From Candidatus Njordarchaeota archaeon (GTDB taxonomy: Archaea > Thermoproteota > JANJXX01 > Panguiarchaeales > Panguiarchaeaceae): a DNA stretch of 6,596 nucleotides. Location: NCBI GenBank assembly GCA_029855985.1, contig JAGSHR010000204.1, forward strand, positions 1-6,596, written 5' to 3'. Both the position numbers and the translations under genes were made by a program. Below the pieces are notes generated by a model that saw only the letters and a list, made by a program, of their open reading frames with translations, was not told where the DNA came from and did no database searches. Position 1 is the first letter of the stretch; each line of letters starts with the position of its first letter. Below are positions 1-6,219 of the stretch, one piece after another.

Positions 1-54
1 CTCTTCAAACATTATGTGTTTTCTCTTATTTCCTCTCCTTTTCTTCATACTCAT
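1..54 (-). CDS. Possible 5' end of a basic protein gene (partial, weak)
   Basis: An open frame starts at ATG (54-52), or at a second ATG (48-46), and runs off the window edge after 18 codons. The peptide begins MSMKKRRGNKRKH and is strongly basic. The same frame is open further upstream (about 119-55) and looks protein-like, but contains no ATG, GTG or TTG, and there is no clear Shine-Dalgarno sequence. I do not recognise the product. The frame lies beyond the 5S terminator and would be read on the same strand as the rRNA. It could be chance; the only support is the open frame and its composition. Confidence 0.2.
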   Translation of the reverse strand, partial: MSMKKRRGNKRKHIMFEE

Positions 55-77
55 TACTCTAGTAAATGCTGATAATT

Positions 78-101
78 CTTCAAAAGTTTTTTCTCTTGAA
101 G
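78..101. repeat. Short inverted repeat with poly-T/A loop
   Basis: Arms at 78-86 and 93-101 flank a six-base loop. Nine pairs form if read on the minus strand (one G-U), and eight on the plus strand. It could be a leader hairpin of the weak minus-strand frame at 1-54. Its right arm overlaps the candidate -35 box of the small plus-strand gene, so it could also be an operator. No function can be assigned. Confidence 0.35.
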
Positions 102-123
102 TTTGTTGTTGAGTTTCTATTTA
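96..123 (+). promoter_or_regulatory. Candidate sigma70 promoter for the small membrane peptide
   Basis: TTGAAG (96-101) and TATTTA (118-123) are separated by 16 bases. They match the -35 and -10 consensus moderately (4 of 6 each). Transcription would begin near 130, just ahead of a purine-rich GGAGAGG (131-137) and the ATG at 151. Such sequences are frequent in A+T-rich DNA, so position relative to the gene is the main support. Confidence 0.3.
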
Positions 124-150
124 AAGGTGGGGAGAGGAAATTTAATAGCC

Positions 151-258
151 ATGAAAAAAGAACCAACAGATGAAGAAATAAGAAACTTCGGAGAGTATGC
201 AAGTATCATACTACTCATATTGATGATGATATTTATGGCAATAATATCATTCTCATGA
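151..258 (+). CDS. 35-residue predicted single-span membrane peptide
   Basis: ATG at 151 opens a 35-codon frame ending in TGA at 256-258. Residues 1-16 are polar and charged (MKKEPTDEEIRNFGEY). Residues 17-35 are almost entirely hydrophobic (ASIILLILMMIFMAIISFS), which is one membrane span reaching the C-terminus. A purine-rich GGAGAGG lies 13 bases upstream, rather far for a Shine-Dalgarno site. The stop codon abuts the terminator at 260-292, which works in both directions, so this gene and the rRNA unit converge on one hairpin. I do not recognise a family. The charged head, single hydrophobic tail and good terminator placement favour a real short gene over chance. Confidence 0.45.
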   Translation: MKKEPTDEEIRNFGEYASIILLILMMIFMAIISFS

Positions 259-259
259 C

Positions 260-292
260 AAAAAAACACCTCAGACAAACGAGGTGTTTTTA
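260..292. terminator. Bidirectional rho-independent terminator for 5S rRNA
   Basis: ACACCTC (266-272) pairs with GAGGTGT (281-287) around an 8-base loop. The stem is extended by A-T pairs and flanked by A and T runs on both sides. On the minus strand it follows 5S by about 12 bases and ends in seven T residues, ending the 23S-5S transcript. On the plus strand it directly follows the stop of the 35-residue peptide and ends in a T run. Confidence 0.85.
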
Positions 293-304
293 TTTCAGTT
301 CTTC

Positions 305-414
305 AAACTGGCGGCTACCTACTTTCCCCACAAGGAGTATCATCGGTTCTCGCGGGCTTAACTTCTCTGTTCGAAATGGGAAGAGGTGTTTCCCCGCTGA
401 CAAGCCACCAGATT
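305..414 (-). rRNA. rrf: 5S ribosomal RNA
   Basis: Read on the minus strand, this has the 5S landmarks in order. A 5' strand CTGGTGGCT pairs with the 3' strand AGCCGCCAG to form helix I. The loop B-C region reads CCCATTTCGAACAGAGAAGTT, the counterpart of E. coli CCCATGCCGAACTCAGAAGT. A GAACCGATGATACT segment and a GTGGGG..AGTAGG helix IV/V region follow. The length is about 110 nt; exact ends are estimated from helix I. It lies about 90 nt downstream of the 23S end with no tRNA between, and is followed closely by the terminator. Flanking bases extend the pairing, which would help define processing. Confidence 0.9.
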
Positions 415-438
415 GAAAAACTGAAAGCTATTTCATCT

Positions 439-461
439 GCACATTGACAAATGAAGACTCA
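439..461 (-). repeat. Downstream arm of 23S precursor stem (perfect 23-nt inverted repeat)
   Basis: These 23 bases are the exact reverse complement of 5879-5901 on the other side of the 23S gene. Together with further paired patches (478-485 with 5834-5841; 497-517 with 5806-5826) they close a long precursor stem around 23S. By analogy with known pre-rRNA, this would be an RNase III-type processing substrate. Confidence 0.8.
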
Positions 462-496
462 AGAGTGCATTTCACACATGGATATACGGCGAAAAT

Positions 497-517
497 CTTA
501 TTCAGATTTCCTGATAG
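497..517 (-). other. 3' strand of helix 1 / 23S processing stem
   Basis: This 21-base stretch is complementary to 5806-5826 with one G-U difference (A at one position replaced). It joins the 3' and 5' ends of 23S (helix 1) and continues past the mature ends. The mature 23S 3' end falls inside it, at about 507, judged from the distance to the conserved GTACTAAT (534-527). Confidence 0.75.
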
Positions 518-717
518 AATAGGGCAATTAGTACTCCTCGGCTTAACGCATTACTGCGCTTCCACCTAGAGCCTATCAACCTCGTCATCTCCGAGGGCCC
601 TCAAATGATTCCTCATCTTGGAGTTGGCTTCGCTCTTAGATGCCTTCAGAGCTTATCCATTCCCGACATAGCTACTCGGCGGTGCCGCTGGCGCGACAGC
701 CGATAGACCAGAGGTCG

Positions 718-748
<31 letters not shown>

Positions 749-933
749 CTCTCCTCAAGAATCAACGCCTGCAGTAGATAGAGACCAACCTGTCTTACGA
801 CGGTCTGAACCCAGCTCGCGTACCCTTTTAATTGGCGAACAGCCAAACCCTTGGGACCTTCTCCAGCCCCAGGATAGGATGAGCCGACATCGCATTTTTT
901 CCATTATTACTAATGGTGTGGACTATATCTTCA

Positions 934-973
934 CCTGACACCACTTTTATTTAAAAATAAAAGTGGTGTCAGG
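934..973 (-). repeat. Perfect 18-bp hairpin in the L2500 intron (probable P8-type stem)
   Basis: Bases 934-951 are exactly complementary to 956-973 with a four-base loop. It lies just before the S element in transcript order, where P8 is expected, and right after the LAGLIDADG stop codon. Its inner 14 bases, CTGACACCACTTTT, recur exactly as the base of the helix-45 insertion stem (3957-3970, complement 4273-4286). Confidence 0.8.
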
Positions 974-983
974 GTTTGGCGTA

Positions 984-1640
984 TTAGCACTTCGCATTTG
1001 AAGCACTCCCAAGCATATTGCTTGAAGTCTCTACGGGGTCATAACTCATTTTATACAACATAGAATCGATTATGTAGGGTCTAATAATTTCATTAAATCT
1101 CACTACACTTTCTTTAAGGAGTCTGATACGATAATACTTTTTATCTTTGTTTAAACGTGCCTTCAATCCAAATTTACGCAAAACATGAAGAAGTCTTCGT
1201 TGTTCTGAAAAAGAAAACTGTTGTGTATTTAAATAGACATCACCCTTCTTTGTTTTAGAACCATCATCCATAAACCATACAGCTAAAGATAGTGGTGTTA
1301 ACTCTAAATCCTTTGGTATGGTTTTTCTTCCATGTTTATAAAACTTATGCATTATCTGAGTAAGTTGTGGATGCTGACGGGTTGTAAAGCGATATGCTTT
1401 TCTTCCATCTTTTCCACTTACTCGCTCTTTTGGTGGTGATTTACAAATATCTTTGAGTATATTAAATTTCCAATCAACATACTCTCGTGCCTTTACAGAA
1501 TGATTGATTTCAAGAAACGCATCGTTACGCCCATCAATTATCCTCATATAAGCATCACCAAGCAAACTTCCTATAATAAGTGATTCTTGTTGTTGAGTTA
1601 GACTTCCCACGGTATTGTCCATACGCGTATATCTTACCAT
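984..1640 (-). CDS. LAGLIDADG homing endonuclease (two-motif, intron-encoded)
   Basis: The 218-residue frame lies wholly inside the L2500 group I intron. Two LAGLIDADG motifs are visible: LIIGSLLGDA at residues 21-30 (acidic D29) and LSLAVWFMDDG at residues 117-127 (acidic D125/D126). This fits a single-chain enzyme with two half-domains, probably the LAGLIDADG_2 (PF03161-like) group. Such proteins cut the intronless 23S allele and drive intron homing; some also act as maturases for their intron. The ATG at 1640 is the longest start. ATG at 1622 (M7) is equally possible, since neither has a clear Shine-Dalgarno site. The C-terminal codons (residues about 203-207, ETSS region) overlap the likely R/P7 strand of the intron core, so protein and ribozyme share sequence. 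There is no promoter of its own, so expression would come from unspliced pre-rRNA or free intron. Confidence 0.88.
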   Translation of the reverse strand: MVRYTRMDNTVGSLTQQQESLIIGSLLGDAYMRIIDGRNDAFLEINHSVKAREYVDWKFNILKDICKSPPKERVSGKDGRKAYRFTTRQHPQLTQIMHKFYKHGRKTIPKDLELTPLSLAVWFMDDGSKTKKGDVYLNTQQFSFSEQRRLLHVLRKFGLKARLNKDKKYYRIRLLKESVVRFNEIIRPYIIDSMLYKMSYDPVETSSNMLGSASNAKC

Positions 1641-2366
1641 AAATGATAAGGGCTGTACATATGGAGTTCACCGTTATAAGCCAAATTTTTCTTGTAGGAT
1701 GTCACCATCCTAGGCACCCCGATGTTACGTAACTTACACATGCGTATGTAAGTAAGTTAAGGTGCCGAACATCGCCGTCGATATGAACTCTTGGGCGATA
1801 CCAGCCTGTTATCCCTAGGGTAGCTTTTATCCGTTAATCTCCAGCGCCGTCTAATGGCCACTGTCGGTTCACTATGATCTGCTTTCGCATCTGCTCGAGA
1901 TGTACCTCTCGCAGTTAAGCTCGTTTATGCCATTACACTATCAGCACGATTTCCATACGCGCCTAACGAACCTTAGTATGCTCCTCCGTTACTCTTTAGG
2001 AGGAAAGCGCCCCACTCAAACTACCCACCACACACTGTCTCTCTGCGTTTTTTCCGCAGGGGTTAGGACTTATGAAAGTAAAGAGTGGTATTTCACTGGC
2101 GACTCCACATTCCCCGCAAGGAATGCTTCAACGTCTCCCACCTATTCTACGCAGTACAATCATAAGCCCAATGTGAAGCTGTAGTAAAGCTCCTAGGGTC
2201 TTTTCGTCTAACTGCAGGTAACCGGCATCTTTACCGGTATTGCATTTTCACCGAGCAAGTCCTTGAGACAGTTCCCCAGTCGTTACGCCATTCGTGCACG
2301 TCTGAACTTACCAGACAAGGAATTTCGCTCATTTATGTTAGCTCTATGTTTCCATAGAGATCGGAT

Positions 2367-2810
2367 TCAATCTTTATCCAAATGTGCTCTCGTAATATCT
2401 TTCCTCCCCGTATTCATCTGTTCTGCGAGAGTAAAGATGTGTTGTATTCCCTCCTCTGTGAGATGTTCTCCTTTATCCATGAGTTGGAGAATCTTACGAA
2501 ACTTTAAGAAATCAAATTTCTTTTTCGTGAGAAGGGGATACCTCTCAAAAAATGGAATAATCTTCTCTCTCAAACAAGAGAAATTTCTCACTCTCAACTC
2601 ATATCTATCACCATGATTTACTCTCACCACACCACAAGAGAAAAACATCTTAAGTTTGTAGAGGAGTTGTATATCACGTTTGTGTTGGACAATTCTAAAT
2701 TCTGGTAACACTTGGTAACCAGTCTTCATTGTAGGATTTTTGTTAATTCCCACATAGAACGTTCCCTCTCCATCAACAAATCCTGATACCCAATAAGGAT
2801 TAATATTCAT
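2367..2810 (-). CDS. LAGLIDADG homing endonuclease (single-motif, intron-encoded)
   Basis: The 147-residue frame lies inside the L1931 intron. One LAGLIDADG motif is seen at residues 8-16 (VSGFVDGEG, acidic E15), preceded by an aromatic PYW and followed by the beta strand TFYVGI. A single motif at this length is typical of homodimeric enzymes such as I-CreI and I-CeuI, so this protein probably acts as a dimer on the uninterrupted 23S site near position 1931. The family is LAGLIDADG_1-like (PF00961). ATG at 2810 is the only early start; no Shine-Dalgarno site is visible. The last codons and the TGA stop are embedded in the S element (AAGATTGAATCC), so the 3' end of the gene is also part of the P7 ribozyme helix. 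It has no visible promoter of its own. Confidence 0.88.
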   Translation of the reverse strand: MNINPYWVSGFVDGEGTFYVGINKNPTMKTGYQVLPEFRIVQHKRDIQLLYKLKMFFSCGVVRVNHGDRYELRVRNFSCLREKIIPFFERYPLLTKKKFDFLKFRKILQLMDKGEHLTEEGIQHIFTLAEQMNTGRKDITRAHLDKD

Positions 2811-3044
2811 AGAGTGAGTATATCACATTTGGATATTCCACGTAGAATCTCTGAACCTTTCCTGTATGTTACAGGCTTGGGCTGCGAATCACCTCCCTGT
2901 ACTCACACCTTTTTACGCCTCTCTTTTTAACGAGAGGAAACGTAGTGGAGTCTTTTGAAGGCTTTTCCGCATTTTGTGGAATAGCTTGGACTAACCCTTA
3001 CATTACTGTAAGGTAAGGCAGCTTTAGCGTGTCTCCTGTTTATC

Positions 3045-3127
<83 letters not shown>

Positions 3128-3286
3128 GACCAGGGCTTACACAGCCCAGCAAATAAAACAAAGTTTCATTCACCATCCGTGTTTAACCTTCTGGCATTGG
3201 TCAGGCGTCACCCCCTATACATCCTCTTACGAGTTCGCAGGGAGCTGTGTTTTTGATAAACAGTCGCCAGGGATCTTTCGCTGCGG

Positions 3287-3429
3287 CCCCCCACTACTTT
3301 AGATACTTTTTATCGAAAGTAGAGAAGAGTCGTTCTCAATTATTTGTTCTTTATAAAACCTTAATTATATTCAAAATCATTAAGTAACGGCTTTCCCACT
3401 ACTTGAAAACTATCCAAAGTAGTGGGGGG
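3287..3429 (-). other. Helix 63 insertion with two alternative long stems (non-coding)
   Basis: Outer arms 3287-3300 and 3416-3429 are perfectly complementary (14 bp, plus one more pair at 3286/3430). They replace the distal part of E. coli helix 63, between exon AATAAGGCC on one side and GAAAGATCCCTGGCGACTG on the other. A third copy of the arm core (CCCACTACTT, 3395-3404) also pairs perfectly with 3417-3426 to form a local 10-bp hairpin. The A+T-rich interior contains no credible ORF and no group I core elements. It may be an expansion segment kept in the ribosome or an IVS removed by RNase III-type cleavage. Confidence 0.75.
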
Positions 3430-3955
3430 CGGGCCTTATTCCGAAGTTACGGCCGCTGTTTTGCCGAGTTCCTTAAGGACCTTTCACTCGTTCGCCTTGG
3501 TCTTCTCGACCTGAATACCTGTGTCGGTTTGCGGTACGGTTTCTTCCTGTTTATGCTTAGAAGGTTTTCTCGATGGGCTCTTCGCGAGAATTCTTCAATC
3601 CGAAGATATCTGTCTTCTCTGCGTCGGGTGTATGTGTAGCCCGGATTTTCCTAAGCTACCACCCTACTGCCAAGAACGTAAATCCAATAATACGCTCTCG
3701 CTTATTTCCCATGTCACTCCATCGCAACAGAAAGAAGTCAAGGAATATTAACCTTGTGTCCATCACCTCCGGCGTTCGCCATCGGCTTAGGCCCGACTAA
3801 CCCGTGGTTGATCATCATTGCCACGGAAACCTTATTCTTTCGGCGCACGGGGATCTCACCCGTGTTGCGGTTACTTGTGCCAACATTCGCACTTCCCCAC
3901 ACTCCACCATGGCTCACGCCTTTGGCTTCAACGCAGAGAGGAACGCTCTCCTACC

Positions 3956-4287
3956 GCTGACACCACTTTTTTGTCTTTAATTATAAAAACTTTGATTTAA
4001 TCGTCTAAACAATTCTTGTTTTCCACGCCTATTTCTCTTCAATTTCCTTTCTCTATCCATCGCATCCTTTTTACTCCTAAAAAGTTCTGCATATACTAAT
4101 TCCCATGAACCATTTTTTCTATGGGAGAATGAATTCTTTTGAAACGAAGAATTATGTTCTTTCAGGCGTCTTTTAATATCAGATGTATAACCAAGATATG
4201 TCTCTTTAGTTTCTGTGTTTTGGATTAAATAAACAAAGTACATATATAACACCTTAACATAATTAAAAACAAAAAAGTGGTGTCAGC
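3956..4287 (-). mobile_element. Helix 45 intervening sequence carrying a GIY-YIG ORF
   Basis: The arms 3956-3972 and 4271-4287 form a perfect 17-bp stem. They replace the tip of E. coli helix 45 (about position 1170). Flanking exon reads ..GCATATTACCGAATTTGAGG before the stem and CGGTAGGAGAGCG after it, matching E. coli GCACCGAAGCTGCGG / GGGTAGGGGAGCG. No group I P/Q/R/S elements or P1 guide are seen. The structure instead resembles the IVSs known at helix 45 in Salmonella and relatives, which RNase III excises without religation. The exact inserted length cannot be set because the stem may be partly native. The interior is almost entirely the ORF. Confidence 0.8.
3977..4243 (-). CDS. GIY-YIG nuclease-domain protein in the helix 45 insertion
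   Basis: The 88-residue protein is a compact stand-alone GIY-YIG domain of the YhbQ/COG2827 (UPF0213-like) type. VYL at residues 4-6 and YLG at 16-18 are the signature strands. The RRLKEHN segment (25-31) supplies the catalytic Arg and a conserved His. The later WELVYAE strand and DRERKLKR helix (63-70) supply the catalytic Glu, probably E65. I chose ATG 4243 over an upstream GTG at 4252: AAGGTG lies 6 bases before this ATG, and it aligns residue for residue with the sister protein at 4931-5176 (Y5, Y16, G18, R26, H30 in both). Chromosomal members of this family are small nucleases. Here the location inside an rRNA insertion suggests a homing or mobility role, which is inferred. The stop codon lies four bases from the stem. 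Confidence 0.87.
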   Translation of the reverse strand: MYFVYLIQNTETKETYLGYTSDIKRRLKEHNSSFQKNSFSHRKNGSWELVYAELFRSKKDAMDRERKLKRNRRGKQELFRRLNQSFYN

Positions 4288-4903
4288 CCTCAAATTCGGT
4301 AATATGCTTAAGCCCCGATTATTTGCGGCGCAGAGTCTCTAGATCAGTGAGCTATTACGCTTTCTTTAAAGGATGGCTGCTTCTAAGCCAACCTCCTGAT
4401 TGTCGGAGAAACTCCACCTCCTTAAGTGCACTTAGCATATATTTAGGGACCTTATTTTGAGATCTGGGCTGTTTCCCTTTTGACCAACGGACCTTCGCGC
4501 CCGTAGTCTAACTGCCATGCTTTTGACCAACTGGCATTCGGAGTTTGACAGGTCTGGCGCCCGTTAAGGCTATCCGAGATCCAATCAGTGCTCTACCTCC
4601 AGTGGGAACACATGACGCTAACCCTAAAGCTATTTCGGAGAGAACCAGCTATTACCAAGTTCGATTGGCTTTTCACCCCTATCCACAAGTCATCCGATGG
4701 AATTGCACGACCACCCGGTTCGGGCCTCCCACTTGCTTTCGCAAGTGTTCACCCTGCTCATGGATAGATCACTTGGTTTCGGGTCTTATGCATACAACAA
4801 ACGCGCTATTCACACTCGGTTTCCCTCTGGCTTCACGGCTTCACCCGTTTAACCAAGCTGTATACATAAACTCGTTGGCTCATTCTTCAATAGGCACGCC
4901 GTC

Positions 4904-5215
4904 GCCGAGCACAATTTTATATACTACTTTTTATTCTAAAAGTCTTTTTCTTAATCTTTGCCATGTCCCACCTCTTTGCTTCATTATTTTTTCTCGCTCT
5001 CGTGCAAGTTTCTCTGAAGCATAAGCTTCGTAATAAATGAGCTTCCATGGTCTTCCATAAGAGGTTGATTTAATATTACCACTATTGTGACAGTTTAATC
5101 GTTGTTTAAGATTAGAAGAATATCCTTTATAAAATGCAGATTTTGATTCACTCCATAAAACATAAAAATAATACATGTTTATGTTATATCAGTAATATAC
5201 AAAATTGTGCTCGGC
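4904..5215 (-). mobile_element. Helix 25 intervening sequence carrying a GIY-YIG ORF
   Basis: Arms 4904-4918 and 5201-5215 pair perfectly for 15 bp and continue through 4928/5191 with two G-U pairs, giving about 25 bp. They stand at the tip of helix 25 (E. coli about 540-555). Exon GTGTTTACAAGGAGTCG precedes and GACGGCGTGCC follows, matching E. coli GTGTACGTACAAGCAGTG / GACTGCGTACC. No group I core or guide sequence is visible. Helix 25 is the second classical IVS site of enteric bacteria. The long stem is a good RNase III-type substrate, so the mature 23S may be nicked here. Confidence 0.8.
4931..5176 (-). CDS. GIY-YIG nuclease-domain protein in the helix 25 insertion
   Basis: The 81-residue protein is a single GIY-YIG domain of the same YhbQ/COG2827-like type as the helix 45 ORF. 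FYVL (residues 4-7) and YKG (16-18, in place of YIG) form the signature. KQRLNCHN (24-31) carries the presumed catalytic R26 and H30, WKLIYYEAY (44-52) is the next strand, and the REREKIMKQ helix holds the presumed catalytic E62. Spacing is identical to the sister protein for the first 31 residues, although the sequences differ widely, so they are homologues but not a recent duplication. ATG 5176 has no clear Shine-Dalgarno site. The frame fills the loop of the insertion from just inside one stem arm to just inside the other. The function is probably DNA cleavage for spread of the insertion, by inference from family and context. Confidence 0.87.
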   Translation of the reverse strand: MYYFYVLWSESKSAFYKGYSSNLKQRLNCHNSGNIKSTSYGRPWKLIYYEAYASEKLAREREKIMKQRGGTWQRLRKRLLE

Positions 5216-5264
5216 TTCGACTCCTTGTAAACACAGGGTTTCAGAACTATTTCACTCCCCTCCC

Positions 5265-5310
<46 letters not shown>

Positions 5311-5805
5311 TGTAGTAATATTTAGCCTTACCAGTTAGTTCTGGCTGATTCCCACAAGCTATTCGTGTCTTGTGGTACTCAGGTACAATAGCAAGAGAGG
5401 AAGGTACATTTCGTCTACAGGACTCTCACCTCCTTTGGTTCCGCATTCAATCGAATTCGACTATATACCCTCTTTGTAACTCTCCTCGTAAAGACGCTAT
5501 TGCCCTACAACCCCATAATAAAACTAAAAGAATTACTATGGTTTGGGCTCCTTCCGTTTCGCTCGCCGCTACTCGGGAAATCACTATTGTTTTCTTTTCC
5601 TAGAGGTACTGAGATGTTTCACTTCCCTCCGTTTGCTCTCTAAAGTCACTGCTCTAGAGTTTCTCCTCTTAACAGGAGAAAGGTTTCCCCATTCGGAAAT
5701 CTCCGGATCATAGCTTGATTACCAGCTCCCCGAAGCTTATCGCAGGTTGTCCACGTCCTTCATCGCTTACTACAGCCAAGGCATCCACCCTGTGCTCTTA
5801 GATTT

Positions 5806-5826
5806 CTATCAGGAAATCTAAATAAG
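5806..5826 (-). other. 5' strand of helix 1 / 23S processing stem
   Basis: This is the partner of 497-517. The mature 5' end is placed near 5811, using the 22-nt offset from the conserved GGTGGATGCC (5789-5780) as in E. coli. Confidence 0.75.
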
Positions 5827-5878
5827 TAACCGCATATCCATACAAGCAAAACAATTTGCTCCGCATGAAAATGCATCC

Positions 5879-5901
5879 TGAGTCTTCATTTGTCAATGTG
5901 C
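5879..5901 (-). repeat. Upstream arm of 23S precursor stem, with boxA-like bases
   Basis: This is an exact reverse complement of 439-461. Read in the transcript it starts GCACATTGACAAATG, which loosely resembles the boxA antitermination element found in bacterial rRNA leaders (E. coli type TGCTCTTTAACAA). The boxA reading is tentative; the inverted repeat is certain. Confidence 0.75.
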
Positions 5902-5920
5902 TCTATTTTTGAAAAGAAGC

Positions 5921-5950
5921 GATAGAAAAGGCCACTGCATAACAGTAGCC
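5921..5950 (-). terminator. Terminator-like hairpin in the 23S leader
   Basis: GGCTACTG (5950-5943) pairs with CAGTGGCC (5937-5930) with one G-U pair and a five-base loop, followed at once by TTTTCT. It lies between the rRNA promoter and 23S. It could be a weak terminator or attenuator overridden by antitermination, or just a structured leader. The T run is short, so strength is uncertain. Confidence 0.45.
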
Positions 5951-6024
5951 ACAATCAAATCTCGCGAAATGACCGTAGCTACTAACCTGCTTCCTTTTCA
6001 TTACCGTATCTTTTCATAATTGCG

Positions 6025-6052
6025 AGTATATTCATAACAGAAAAACTGTCAA
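6025..6052 (-). promoter_or_regulatory. Promoter of the 23S-5S unit
   Basis: A consensus -35 TTGACA (6052-6047) and -10 TATACT (6030-6025) are separated by 16 bases. Transcription should start near 6018, giving a leader of about 200 nt before mature 23S. The A/T-rich, T-tract DNA just upstream could act as an UP element. A small hairpin GTAGG..CCTAC (6063-6077) borders the -35 box. Nothing like 16S or a tRNA lies between promoter and 23S, which makes this the unit's own start. Confidence 0.75.
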
Positions 6053-6159
6053 GCAATACTCAGTAGGCTAAAACCTACGAGAAAGAAAAATACCAGAGAA
6101 AAGAAAAATGACAAACCGTCCTGTTAATATCCTGTTTATAAGTAGAAAAAATATATGAA

Positions 6160-6187
6160 AAAAAGAAAAAACCTTAACGGTTTTCTC
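6160..6187 (-). terminator. Rho-independent terminator of the upstream membrane-protein gene
   Basis: On the minus strand AGAAAACC pairs with GGTTTTTTCT (small bulge) around GTTAA, followed by a long T-rich tract. It begins about 33 bases after the stop codon at 6220 and separates that gene from the rRNA promoter. The stem is short and A-T rich. Confidence 0.55.
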
Positions 6188-6219
6188 TCAATGTAAAAAC
6201 TCAAATGAACAATAAATAC

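Larger units (their letters stand above)
893..1759 (-). mobile_element. Group I intron at 23S position 2500 (LAGLIDADG-encoding)
   Basis: The boundaries are exact by comparison with E. coli: exon ..GGCACCT ends at 1760 and exon CGATGTCGG.. resumes at 892. The insertion therefore falls between U2500 and C2501. Group I rules are met: the last exon base is U and the last intron base is G. An internal guide GGGTGCC within 1722-1709 pairs with exon GGCACCU, including the required U-G wobble (P1). A P2-like hairpin AGGAT/ATCCT follows. P4 can form from GGCT/AGCC around 1680-1650. The conserved S element AAGATATAGTCC is at 931-920, followed by a P9 hairpin with a GTAA tetraloop (916-901). GTAGAGACT (1034-1026) is the likely R/P7 partner (GACT with AGTC). 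L2500 is a known intron site in organellar and some bacterial 23S genes. Length 867 nt. Confidence 0.92.

Noticed and set aside
1900..2184. Plus-strand open frame of 94 codons
   Set aside because: It lies entirely within conserved 23S domain V sequence on the opposite strand; it is an antisense shadow of rRNA.
2263..2616. Plus-strand frame of 117 codons
   Set aside because: It is the reverse strand of 23S exon plus the LAGLIDADG gene, whose motif on the minus strand is unambiguous.
2880..3020. Possible additional small insertion between the L1931 ORF and the exon
   Set aside because: These bases contain the P, Q and guide elements of the same group I intron, and there is no exon sequence between them and the ORF.
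3403..4000. Several overlapping plus-strand frames of 60-78 codons
   Set aside because: All are antisense to 23S domains III-IV or to the helix 45 and 63 insertions; none has a start site with ribosome-binding sequence or a family signature.
4545..5024. Plus-strand open frame of 159 codons
   Set aside because: It is antisense to 23S domain II and runs into the GIY-YIG gene; the translation has no recognisable domain and the rRNA match explains the sequence.
5812..6219. A tRNA or 16S remnant in the 23S leader
   Set aside because: No cloverleaf, T-arm GTTCGA-type motif or 16S 3'-end sequence (CCTCCTTT region) was found on either strand.
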